Below, piece after piece: positions 23,324 to 34,266 of a stretch of 64,000 nucleotides of DNA. Both the position numbers and the translations under genes were made by a program. This DNA comes from Gnetum montanum (taxonomy: Eukaryota > Streptophyta > Gnetopsida > Gnetales > Gnetaceae): NCBI GenBank assembly GCA_015680685.1, contig MNCI01010715.1, positions 522,945-586,944 on the forward strand. Reading direction: 5' to 3'. Under the pieces are notes generated by a model, which searched no databases, was not told the DNA's origin, and saw only the letters and a list, made by a program, of their open reading frames with translations. Numbering within the stretch: the stretch's first letter is position 1; every line of letters begins with the position of its first letter.

Positions 23324-23953
23324 ATGATAGAACCCATGTTTATCACCATCTGGGTTGGTCAATATCGGATCCAGAGGGTGCACGTTAACGATGGCACGGC
23401 TGCGAATGTCATCCCTTATCCTATAGTGGATAAGTTGGGCCTAGTCAACCAGATCAGTCCTAAAACGACATCATGCCTAAAGTCATTCAACGGGGCATGG
23501 GTGCAAGTCAAGGGGATGGTGCGTATCGAATTTGTGGCAAGGGATCAATTCCCAACAGATGCCACATTTCTCGTTGTCGAGGAGATGCCTAGTTTCAACC
23601 TGATTCTAGGGAGGTCCTGGCTGGCCCAACTGAGGGTAGTTTCGTCACCAATACATCAAGAGATACACCTACCTTACGCAGGAGGAGAGGTAGTAATACA
23701 CAGTGATGAAATAACTCCTAGGACTATCAACAACGTTGAGGAGGAACGGGGTTCGGAGATCGAGATGCCCAAAAGTCAAATCCATGTCCAACCCCCCGAA
23801 CAAGTCGAACTGAATGATGACAGCCTAGCTTGGGCAGACTTATCATTTCAGGGAGAAGAGGAAAATGTGGAAGAGTCAGGTCATAGACCTCCTCGCCCTT
23901 ACGCACCAATGAACGTAAAAACCATAAAAAAACAATTACGGGTTGGTGATTAA
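23324..23953 (+). pseudogene. Element D aspartic protease
   Basis: The 209-codon frame has VHVNDGTAANVIPY at the place of the protease active site (normally D-S/T-G-A/S) and later FNLILGRSWLAQL, matching the I-L-G-R-x-W-L block of retroelement proteases. The active site reads Asp-Gly-Thr, an altered order that probably removes activity, although Tat proteases vary here. The acidic tail ends QLRVGD-TAA at 23953. The sense reading frame then stops until the RT frame at 29035. Confidence 0.75.
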
Positions 23954-24177
23954 TCTGAGTGGTGTTTACGCACATCGTTATATTTTTACCAGTTTTTCAT
24001 TTATGCTTATCAAATTTGATTGTCATTTTTCTTTAACATACATCTATTTACATTTTCTATCCATTACGCTATTTACATTCCTCGTTCTACGCCATTTAAG
24101 CTTTTTGACTTCTACTAGTCATGTTAGCATGATTACGCAGATATGTATATGTTTATTAATTACACTCCCAGACGTAC

Positions 24178-24330
24178 GTAGATGGCCCGCAACAGCCCAA
24201 AACTAACGATGGCCCGTAATGGCCTAAAACTAATAACGGCCCGTAATGGCCTAAAACTAGAGAGTTCATTCGTTTATATCTTACGCAAACGCTACACGAT
24301 GGCCCGCAACGGCCTAAAACTAGCAATCCC
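24178..24330. repeat. Short repeat array ggcccgYaaYggcctaaaacta
   Basis: Four units of gatggcccgYaaYggcctaaaacta lie between the protease and the 3' end of the antisense gene. They share the ending aaaactagca with the larger array at 32516-33090, which suggests a common origin. Confidence 0.8.
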
Positions 24331-24502
24331 ATCCTACAGTCATAATAATGCAACCTATTCTATTTACGCTTTATATAAGTAAAGACATAAAATAAAGACA
24401 TAAAATTGAATAAAAACAATAAACAAAATCTCATGAGTAATCTCGCCAACATTCATATTACCATTGTCCAAATTTCATCAATAAAATCATGCGTAATCAC
24501 AA

Positions 24503-27500
24503 TCACGCATCCCCCCTAGTACCACTGTCACCAGTATCCCTTAAGTCTACCTCTAACCCTAACACATCATCCTCGAGTGGGCCGTCCTTTTTAGAGAGTA
24601 TTCCTTCGTGAGGAATGTCATCTTCACGGGGTTCTTGCACTAACACTGGCTCCCCAAGAGGACGGTCTGCGTCATTACGCTCTTCTTCCTGAACACGCTC
24701 CTCACCCTATTCACCTTCTTCATCCACTCCTTGAACCTACATACAATAAATACATAAGAAAAAACCATGATAGGATAAACCAAAAAATTTAGATCCAATA
24801 ACATTTCAAACTTACTCGTGATGGTCCTGCATCTGCAGCAAAGGGGAGTTGGTCTAAACCAACCCACAGGCGTTGCATGATTTCGTCTTCGGTTAGCTCA
24901 GACCAAACTCCATCCCCCAGAATAGTTCCAGCCTTCACTTTCCCTTTCTCCACGCTAGTCCATCGGGGTGGTTCAGGGAAGAAAGTGGGAACTGTAGTCT
25001 CTTCCCCGAGAAGAGTAATTTCCCTTTCTGAGGATGCGCTTACCGTCACTTGCTCCTAGAACTTCTCAAAGGCCTTAGATGCACTAATGACGTCGAGGAA
25101 AACCCGCAAGGATTGAGCTTCAACGGCAGAATCTCGATAGTGCTGATGATAACCAAGACTTTCTCGCTTATACAGATGCTTGTGATCTTTTTCTTTCTAC
25201 CCCCACTCTTGGACGCTTGCGCAAAAGTCCTTCCAGTCCTGGTTCTTCTGGGCCAAGAGTTCTATTTGCATCCTTTGCTCCACCAATTCCTGACTGGTTT
25301 GAACGCTGTTTCTGACTACGGTCCAGTAGCGAGCATAGTCAATAACAGCCATCCGCCAGTCCTCTTCGCCAATTCCTCGCGCCTGTAGGAATTCACATCA
25401 TGATTTTAAGTCTCTGACCTCTTCAGCCTCTTCCAGAGGTCTTCATTGACGTTTTGACTCTCCCACAAGGAGCGGGTCGAGCGTAACGCACATTTACGCA
25501 TTTCCTCATAAATGTTGCGTGGCACGACTGCGCCGTCTGATGAAGGCTCCACTGTGTCCAGGCCAATAGGCTCGGTAGGGTCCCATCGACGGTGAGCTCT
25601 TGATAACAAATATTATTAAGCGTAAATAAAAGTTATAACCTTATAATAAAATAAATGTGTTATAGCAGTAACATACCAGCTCCAGGATCCACGTGCTCGA
25701 GGCACTCGATCATATCATTGACAATGCCTTCCATGAAGGTAAACTTATCAGGGAATTCCCCCCACGCTCTGCTGACAACGGTAGACGAGGATGCACCTTG
25801 TTCATCTGTAGCGTAACTAAGTTAAAATTTCTAATTATTGACAGAGTTCCTTAAAAATTCTAATACACTGATTACCTTTGCTTGTAACAGTGGGGAGTGC
25901 ATCAATGTTTTCCACCTCCTCTCTCTCCTCACGCACAAGGGTCTGTGCATCACTTATTCTAACAACCGAGGCCTCCTCTTCCAAAACTAGGGCCCCTTCC
26001 CCACTCCGTAATACCACTGCCCCTGTTTCAGGGGTCAACCGTTCCGTAAGTCTCCCTGTTCATGCCACATAACACACTTAAATGATTTTAGAATACCTTG
26101 AATAAAGCTGCGTAATACAATAATTGCCATAACTTTCACTATGTTTTTTTATGCTTACCAGGCAGAGGTTTACTCCACTGAACTCTGACTTGCATAGTTC
26201 TGTTTGTGCCACCTGCTGGTTCCGTAGGCGCCTCGGTTAAGAGAGCCCTTTTACGCTGAACCAAGGCATCTACTATCTCTGCAGCAAGACGCTTCCCTCA
26301 TGATGCATCACCAGTGTAAGTGGGAAGCGCCCTAGCTACACTGTCAAGGCCCTGCATTCAAGGTGCCACCAAATCCCTAGTTGTTACAGACAGCGACTCC
26401 CCAATTCCTTCCGAAGGATCCTATGCCCGGGTAGTGCCGAAGATATGAGAAATCCAAGGTTTGGATAACTGGTCTCGGTCTTGTAGGACCCATACCCCAT
26501 TCCTTTGGACAACCAAAAATTTGGCAAAATGCCGGAGGCAAGCTATGAAGAAGGCGAAGTGCACACTGAAACGTGACTCGAGCTTTTGGCAGAGTCTCAC
26601 CATTTCAGTGCGTAACCCCTCAGCGAAATAGCTTGCCTAGTCAAATTGGGTCCCTTCCTCCATCACCTCTCGCATAATACGGGCATGTTCTATAGTAAAG
26701 AACCTTCCTTGCGAGAGTGTTTTGGGGAAGGCTCGAGCTCGAAAGAGGGGATAAATAGTCTTGGCGATCTCTAATTCGATCTTTTCGCAAGGGATCCCCT
26801 TGGTTTCCTTCTTGGTCCCTAGCCACTCCTCCAGCTCCTCCTGACATTTGACACTCCTCCTCAATTTTTCCTCTATGGGAATACCGTCAGAGGGGACACC
26901 AAAGAGATCAGTGAACAGCTGAGCGTCAATATCAAAGTTTACACGTATGTGACACACACGCGTGCAAAAACGTTCAACTCCCTCGCTAAAGGAGTTAACT
27001 AGGGTTAACATTTCGCTTGCGGAGACATCAGGGGTTACGGCTAAGAATAAATGCATCAGTCTTGCTTCCCGCAGCTTGGTGACCAACGCAATTGGGGCCG
27101 CCACATGGCCGAGCTAGCATTGTGCCTCCTTTATGTCGCCATAGCTGAAAAGGAGGGTGTTCGCCTCGTGGCCGGAAATAGTGATGGTAATCTCCCGGGA
27201 TTCCCTAACTGATAATACGTGACACATGTCAACTTAGTGAAAACACTGTTATGTAGAATTTTAAACAAGAAAAAAAATAATATAATATCCTATAACTAAC
27301 AGTAGCAACAAAACCTTACCAGGGCCAAATGGTAAAGGAAATGGAGGGAGCTTCCTTTGCACGTCCGCGAGGGTAAGGGGTGGGTTCAAAGTCCATTCTT
27401 CATGTACCCACCTGAGATTCTGACAATTTTTGAAGGAATCAGAATAACGGGTGGGATACTCGTGAATGTCGAAAGCCATTTGCCCCATTACACCAGCGCG

Positions 27501-28551
27501 TACGTTGCTGGTGGACATAAACTCTTTTATTGCCATTTCGGTCCAAGAAAATGTATTACCATTGCCTACTAACCCGTTTGCGTTGATGAAAAACCTGTAT
27601 CATATAACACACTACTATTATACGCTTTGCAAATTCAGACATTAGAAACATATTGACAATACCGTCAGTCAAACAACTTACCCGCCCGAATAATACACCG
27701 TGCCTGGAGGATTCTGAAAGTAGGTCGAAACATGACGAGCCATGAACAAAGTATTGTACGCATGATAGTAGCTAAATCTGGGCATCTCCCAGATCCAACT
27801 TAAGCACCTCAACCCTCTGGCACTAAGTTCGCGGTCTTGAGGACACCCAGTATCAATAGCCCCGTCTGTCAAAAAAGCCAGGACGCCTTGTGTAGAACCC
27901 ACTAACACATGTTCCAAAATAGCACCGGCCACATCGCCCGATAGATGCGACCACATAATAATGCTGAAGTTACGCAGTAAAAACTGCAAAAACTCCAGCG
28001 CACCCTTTCAGAACCATATAGCCTTCCCCTGCAACCAAGTCTGAGGATGAGAAACATTGGGTACGATAGGGTTTATACAACATAAAACCCTGACTATGTC
28101 CAAAACGATTAGGATGGGTTTCACCATGACACTGTATAGAAAATAAACACATTACCATCTAGATTTCGATTGCATACTTAAACCATAGGAAAATTTACAA
28201 AATTATGCTCTAGCCGTATAGCCGAAATCGTCGAAACCCTTGTAATAGTACAAGGTCTGTATCAGACAACAACGATAGACGCAACACTGTTGTCTAAACC
28301 CTCGCTTCAATACAAGGTCTATAGCATAAAACTCTAGTTTACGTAGAAGACGCAAAAAGAATAAACACAAAAAGAAAAAAAAACAAAAAGCATATCATAG
28401 GAAGCAATACGAGTAAGCAAAGGCTAGCCTACCGATTCAGGGGAGTAACATCCCTCACTTCAACCAAGGCCTGCGAAGCACGCTGCAGGCTCCCTTGTAC
28501 TTCATCGATTTTGGCCAACTTGGCATTCTTTCCTCTAACTTTCGGCCCCAT
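24503..28551 (-). pseudogene. Antisense eight-exon passenger gene inside element D (FCP1/NIF-like N-terminus)
   Basis: Exons, 5' to 3': 28551-28433, 28131-27682, 27594-27320, 27208-26159, 26055-25876, 25805-25677, 25596-24816, 24736-24503. Every junction has GT donor and AG acceptor, donors mostly GTAAG or GTATG. The joined frame has about 1,072 codons, ten in-frame TGA/TAG stops, no TAA, and one 1-base frameshift in exon 7 near 25435. Codons 44-102 and 166-190 resemble the FCP1/NIF HAD phosphatase fold: PILIVLD (motif I), KGALEFLQFLLRNFSIIMWS, and NTLFMARHVSTYFQNPPGTVYY, where the family usually has a DD pair and NPP. Catalytic residues are not conserved in this copy. Exons 4-7 are helical and unidentified; exon 8 is an acidic tail ending TGA at 24505-24503. 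It was probably a functional passenger gene that is now dead here. Confidence 0.7.
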
Positions 28552-28691
28552 TGTTGTAGTCCTAAATACCTTCACACCTGAATACCTTCACAAATAACGT
28601 GTTGTAGTCTTTTGCTCTTCCTCCTCTCTGTGACAGCTGAGAATTCAAATTTGCAATAGCCAACAGCCTGTTCTCGATAAGAACTACCTAC

Positions 28692-28699
28692 TTATATGC
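28692..28699 (-). promoter_or_regulatory. Candidate TATA box of the antisense gene
   Basis: The minus strand reads CATATAAG about 140 bases upstream of the ATG at 28551. Its position fits a start of transcription near 28660. It would give the passenger gene a promoter of its own, independent of the LTR. The only support is motif and spacing. Confidence 0.35.
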
Positions 28700-29003
28700 A
28701 AAATTAATCGACTTGACGCCTGATTTAAGCGAGACTTGCCCAAATACTGATATTAGTATGAGCTAGAACCCGAAAATCAAGGCATTAATTGCGATAAATA
28801 TCGCATGCATTACGGTTCGAAACGACCTTAAACTACTGCATCTTATCTCCTCGTAATCAGGTCGCATTAATTATAGGCTATTCACGATGTTCAAAATTCA
28901 ATTCGCTTTTCACATTCAGCAACATCACATCACATCCTTTTTCTCTTTAAACTAAACCAAGCGTTATACGCTAAATGTTTATCGCATCCAACTTAGCATT
29001 TTT

Positions 29004-29034
29004 TCTAATTATTTTCATACTTGACAATTTTGCA
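29004..29034 (+). promoter_or_regulatory. Candidate sense-strand splice acceptor before RT
   Basis: A pyrimidine-rich tract runs into ttttgcag, directly followed by a frame that stays open into RT. Ogre elements splice an intron between protease and RT (known). A donor would be expected near the end of the protease frame; GG-GTTGGT at 23939-23946 is a candidate in the right phase, but it is weak. Confidence 0.4.
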
Positions 29035-30112
29035 GGACAACTGCCAAATGGACAAAACTTTATCTACGCTTCTAGTCTTAACAGGCCCACACGGGGAAAC
29101 CATTAGACAATTTGATCCCACACTAGTAGAAACTAACCTTGCCCTTGATGATGCAACCATAGCCACGTCGGAAACATCTCTAGACTGGCCAGAACAATCG
29201 ACGGGCATGCTAGATCTAGAACCTGGAGATGTAACAGAGGACCCCCTTAATGAGGTCTCTGTGGTTACACATAAGGGTGAGACTAAAACTCTTAAGGTTA
29301 GTTCTTTACTAGACCAAAAGGTACATGATAACATAAAGCAGGTCCTTCAGAGCAACATCACAGTGTTTGCATGGTCATACGAAGATATGCCTGGGCTAGA
29401 CATAAGATTAATACAGCATAACATAATTCTAGACCCCCATATCAAAACAGTTAAATAGAAAGCATGAAAAATAAAGCCAAAATTTGCGCTAGCAGTGTGT
29501 GATGAGATCACCAAACTGTACCAGGCTGATTTTATTTGTGCGGTCGATTACTCAGACTGGGTATCTAACATTGTAGTTGTTCCTAAAAAGACCAGAGGGA
29601 TACACATCTACATAGACTTCCGAGACCTGAACAAAGCTACAATCAAGGATAATTTCTCATTACCGAGTATCGACCAACTAGTAGATACAACCACTGGGCA
29701 TGCGCTTTTTTCCTTCATGGATGGCTTCTTAGGCTACAATCAAATACACATCAACCCAAAACACCAGTTAGCAACTACCTTTATGACACCCTGGGGGACC
29801 TTTTATTACACCATGATGCCTTTCGGTTTGAAAAATGCCGGAGCTACATATCAACGAGCCATGACATATATCTTTAGCGATTACCTCCTAGGGAGACTGA
29901 ATGATTATGTTGATGACATAGCTGTTAAGTCTATAAGGTCAAAAGATCATTCAAAAGATCTGGAGTTAGTCCTTAAAAGATGCTCTAAATATGACCTCCG
30001 GTTCAACCCAAAGAAGTACGTATTCGGCGTCAAAACCGGACGCATGTTTGGATTTGTGGTAAAGGAAACTGGTATATGAGTAGACCCTGACAAAGTCAAG
30101 GCCGTTGTTGAA
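29035..30112 (+). pseudogene. Element D reverse transcriptase
   Basis: The frame opens with an acidic pre-RT segment containing TVFAWSYEDMPGLD, the usual word just before Ty3/gypsy RT. After stops at 29456 and 29468 the RT proper reads IYIDFRDLNKATIKDNF, FSFMDGFLGYNQI, MPFGLKNAGATYQ and LNDYVDDIAVKS, which contains the intact YVDD catalytic box. It ends in the connection segment, with TGA at 30079. Three stops are visible, so it is inactive, but the active site is intact. Confidence 0.9.
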
Positions 30113-30780
30113 TTGACACCCCCTACAAACCTCAAGCAATTACACAGTTTGCAAGGGAGGTTACAATTTATCAGGCGGTTCATCTCGAGACTAACAGATA
30201 AGTTACACCCTATGCAGCACTTACTTAAAAAGGGGGTTAATTTTGAATGGACAGACGATTGTCAACGTGCGTTTGATAACTTAAAGCAAGAACTTCAATG
30301 CTTGCCAACAGTATTCCTACCACAAAGGGATCAACCGTTTTACATATACCTCGCAACATCAGACGTAGCCTTAACTGCATTACTCCGTCAAAAGAGAGAT
30401 GATGGGTTAGAAGTACCCATATATTACTTGAGTCATGCTCTATGTGCATATGAAACGAGGTACAATGAAGTAGAGCGTAATTGCTTAGCGTTAGTGTTTA
30501 CACTCCAAAAGTGCAGACACTATCTCTTTCGTATCCATGTCAACATAATCTGCAAAAATAACATCCTTAGGGCTATTACGCATAATCTGTACGAAAGTAG
30601 TAAAATAACCTGTTGGAAAGCTATCACAGCAAAATTCAATCTGCGTTATATTGGTCAATCTTCTACGAAAGGCCAAGCGATAGCTAACCAATTAATAACC
30701 TCGCCTATTGACAGTCAGGCAACCATAGAGCTTGAATTTCTAGATGATCATGTACATAGTTTAAGCCCTGTTTTAACAAG
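30113..30780 (+). pseudogene. Element D RNase H (RT-associated)
   Basis: LKQLHSLQGRLQFIRRFIS is the RT-RNase H tether. It is followed by a decayed RNase H: YIYLATSDVALTALLRQ where the first Asp normally stands, YLSHALCAYETRYNEVERN with the Glu, and ILRAITHNLYESSK. The D-A-S start word has become TSDVA and the HTDH box reads ICKNN, so the catalytic set is incomplete. Confidence 0.8.
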
Positions 30781-31200
30781 CCCCGAAGCAACGTTATATT
30801 TTGACAGAGCTTCAACCACTAGAGGCGATAGTTCCGCCACGATCATTACGCTATCACCTGAGGATGTGCATCTTCACGCTTACTGCTTGAACCTTCCCCT
30901 ATATGAACAATGTGGCAGAGTACGAGGGACTCCTCAGGGGATTACAAATAGCCAAAGAGCTTGATGTTAGACACCTGGTGATTAGGGGCGATTCGATGCT
31001 TGTTATAAATCAAATCACAGGAGTCTACGCGTGTAAGGCTGTACATTTACAGCCCTACTGCGATATGGCTAAAGATCTTCTGAAGCAGTTCACAACGATC
31101 GATGCCCAACATGTGCCCCAAAACGATAACACGCTAGCCGATGCACTGGCTACATTAGCTTTAAACGTGCCATCGCACCTGTTCGACACCTATCTCGCAT
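30781..31200 (+). pseudogene. Element D second, archaeal-type RNase H
   Basis: LYFDRAST (first Asp) begins the domain. A frameshift at about 30900 leads to MNNVAEYEGLLRGLQIAKEL with the catalytic-type Glu, then VIRGDSMLVINQITG with Asp, and QNDNTLADALATLA with the last Asp. This wording is that of the extra archaeal-type RNase H acquired by Tat-lineage plant elements (known). It is the best single evidence for classifying D. Confidence 0.85.
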
Positions 31201-31210
31201 TAATAACAGA

Positions 31211-32489
31211 TTGTATAGATCCTATCATTCAAGTGGTGCAAAGGCGCAAATATCTTCACTGCTCAAGGATAGAACGCCAGAGTGGTACGACAACATTAAA
31301 ACTTACCTCTTGCATGGCAAACCACCACACGAGTTAACATGTGCACAGAAAGATGCTATTCGCAAGCAAGCTAGGCAGTACGTCATCATGGGAGACAGTA
31401 CCCTCTGTAAACGCTCTTTTGATGGAGTACTGCTTACCTGTGTTAACAAAGACCAGGCACAACATATAGTCGGCGAAGTCCACGAGGGATTATGCGAAGG
31501 ACACGTAGCGCCATGAGCCATGGCCTCTAAAATCTGTCGCTTAGGGTATTATTGGCCGTACATGGAAAAAGATTGTCTTACGAATGTTAAAGCGTGTGAC
31601 ACGTGTCAACATTACGTGAACCTTATACACGTGTCGCCTACAGAACTACACACGACTCAAATAACATGGCCCTTTCAACGATGAGGATTAGATATTATAG
31701 GGCCTATCACACCAAAATCTTCCATAGGTCATAACTTCATAATCACCGCCACTGAGTACTTCACGAAGTGGGTGGAAGCCATCCCTTTACAAAAGATCAC
31801 GTCGCAACAGATCTGTCACTTCATTCTAGATAACATTGTAACCAGATTTGGCCTCCCGATGACTATCGTGACCGAAAATGGGCCACAGTTTAGCAGTCTA
31901 GAAACCAAATCCTTTTGTGACAATCTTGGGATCAAACAATCTTTTTCCTCGCCTTACTACCCGCAAGCGAATGGTCAAGCTGAAGCTACAAACAAGGTCA
32001 TTATTAACTTACTTAAGAAAATGCTCGACAGCAACAAGAGACGGTGACATGAAAAGATCCTCTATGTGCTATGGGCGTACCGTACCACATGTAGAATAGC
32101 TACAGATAGTGCTGCCCCTCGAATTACAAGTTCCTTCTCTGCAAATGGTCCTCTCCACAACTATAAATGAGGCTCAACACACTGAGTCTCGGATCATGGA
32201 TTTGGATTCAGTAGAGGAGAAACGAATACAGACGCTTGATACCATCGAAAAGTATCAAGATAAGCAGAGGCAGAAGCACCGTCATAATCTTCAACAACAT
32301 CCTATCAAGAAGGAAGATTTGGTTCTCAAGGCCATTCACGAACCAATAGGCAAGTTCTCTGCAAACTGGGAAGGCCCTTTCTTGGTAGCTGATGTGTATG
32401 GAAACGGCGCATTCAAGCTAGCAGATATCAACTGCAACGAGTTACCAAATCCCGTGAATCATATATATCTGAAGTGGTACTACATTTAG
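31211..32489 (+). pseudogene. Element D integrase
   Basis: Domains in order: HHCC zinc region (EVHEGLCEGH, then CRLGYYWPYM and ACDTCQ); catalytic core with GLDIIGPIT (first Asp), IVTENGPQFSS, where the second Asp of TDNG is Glu, and YYPQANGQAEATNK (Glu); then a C-terminal domain, KEDLVLKAIHEPIGKFSANW, ending NHIYLKWYYI-TAG at 32489. Stops at 31514, 31681 and 32045 and a frame change near 32100 break it. Its length is that of a normal gypsy integrase. Confidence 0.9.
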
Positions 32490-32515
32490 CTGCATATCTA
32501 GTGTGAACATCAGGC

Positions 32516-33090
32516 ATGGCAACAACCATCCGCTACGACACTAAACTGGCAACAATCGTCCGCTATGACGTAAAATTGGCACTCTTCTCACACATTTGCC
32601 ATGACGCTAAACTGGCACTGATCGTTTGCTACAACATAAAAATGGCACTGCTTACACGTGTCCACCACGACGTTAAACTGGCAACAATCATCTGCCACGA
32701 CGTAAAACTAGTAAGTTGCAATCGTTCGCTACGATGTAAAACTAGCAATGTTGTACAGGTCCGCCAAGACGTAAAACTGGTATTTCCTGCACGCGTCCAC
32801 CACGACACTAAACTGGCATCGACTATCCGCCAAGACATAAAACTGGCACAGGTAAGTATCCATCTACTAAGACATGAAACTAGCATAGATTTGTCCCTGA
32901 GTCACGACATAAAACTGACATCCACAACACGGTCTGCTGAGACCATAAATCAGTTCTACCACCGTCCGCTACGACATAAAACTAGCACTTTTCAGCCTGC
33001 CCAGACTTTAAACTGGGACCATGGTCTGCTGAGACTTAAAACCAGCAACGGCAGTCTACCAGGATTTAAAACTGAGACCTACAGACCACC
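32516..33090. repeat. Minisatellite array in element D 3' region
   Basis: Roughly twelve or more irregular units of ccgctacgacRtaaaactggca, spaced about 30-50 bases, follow the integrase gene. They create a 377-codon open frame (32516-33649) that is repetitive (RYDVKLA, CHDVKLA) and not a convincing protein. Tandem repeats at exactly this place are known in Ogre and other plant LTR elements. Confidence 0.85.
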
Positions 33091-34266
33091 AACATGCGAG
33101 TCAAGCGAACATCATTGTCTCTATGCGGCTGCAGAACAAATGAGGTGGGATGTTGGGACAGTCCCAGCATCCCGACCTCACAGGCATTCTGCTAATTCCT
33201 TGGATGTACTGAAAGGCATACTACTGACCCCTCGGAGATACCGTCACTGCACCCACTGCAGCGGTGGCACCTTTGAGAGCTTAGTTTCGTTGACCGGAGC
33301 CCCAAAGGAGTTCTCATCAACAACAACTTTGTGGATCTCCGCTCATCATCACTATCAGGCTCTGGCTTCACAGATTCACCTAGCTGGTTCTTTGCATAAC
33401 CGGCCAGGTGCACTGAGTCTGATGTTCTTTGGCGACGATATGCTGGGCCGAGCGTCAACGTTGAAGACTCTAGCCTCGTGCTACAGTTCCTCCTTCACGG
33501 CCCACTCACTCTGTCTTGCCCCAAATAGTACTTGTTTCAACAACCTCTCCGATGATTCGATCGAGCAATGGTGTCTTCTATTTTCTTCTTTGGTTGCAGG
33601 TTACTTGCTACGAGGATGTCGTCCAAAGGTGCGTTCATCTAAGCGGTGAAATACAAACAGCATTTGAGATGGCTGCTTAGGTTAGCCGGGCCACTCAGGA
33701 GTGCATCCCTGTTTTCCTCATAATCCTACCTCTAGCTCTTACTTCCCTGCATCTCCACCATTTTTTTCCCTTATGCAAAACATGCATACGCAACATACGC
33801 TTTCTGCATCTGCATTACAATCAAGTCCATAAACTGGCGTAACGCAACTCGCCTATTGGATGCCAAAAAAAAAATTCTTATGGGGTCGGCAAAATGGATG
33901 AAACACAACTCATTCAGGCTGTGCAGATGCAACACAATTCGTCTAGGCAAGCCCCTTCATCTACAAAAATAACGGCATAACTCCATGTAAACGCAATCGC
34001 AGGAGAAAGCCTAAGTGCTCACTCATTTGCGTCTTCCCCGAACCTCACTTGAATCTTCCCCGAATCTTTTTCCTCTTACCTCTGTAAGAATTCCTTCCCA
34101 TACCCTTCTATCCTCTATTTCCCTCATTTCTGCACTTCTCCATTGACAAGGCAACACCTGAGCAACCATTGAAGAACATTGTTAGTACTTTTACCCATCC
34201 GGTGTTTCGTGTTCTTTGTCGACATCTTTCGGGCAAGCCCTCTAAACGTCAACAAAGAGGGATCAT
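33091..34266 (+). other. Element D 3' non-coding region and polypurine tract
   Basis: I see no domain in the rest of the 3' region. Immediately before the right LTR, at about 34248-34262, aacaaagagggatc is the candidate polypurine tract that would prime plus-strand DNA; it is shorter and less pure than usual. Confidence 0.5.

Noticed and set aside
24178-24330. CRISPR-like array
   Set aside because: Units are irregular and similar along most of their length, without unique spacers, and the genome is eukaryotic.
32516-33649. 377-codon open frame after element D integrase
   Set aside because: It is made of repeating RYDVKLA-type words produced by a minisatellite; the later part has no domain. 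It is treated as repeat, not protein.
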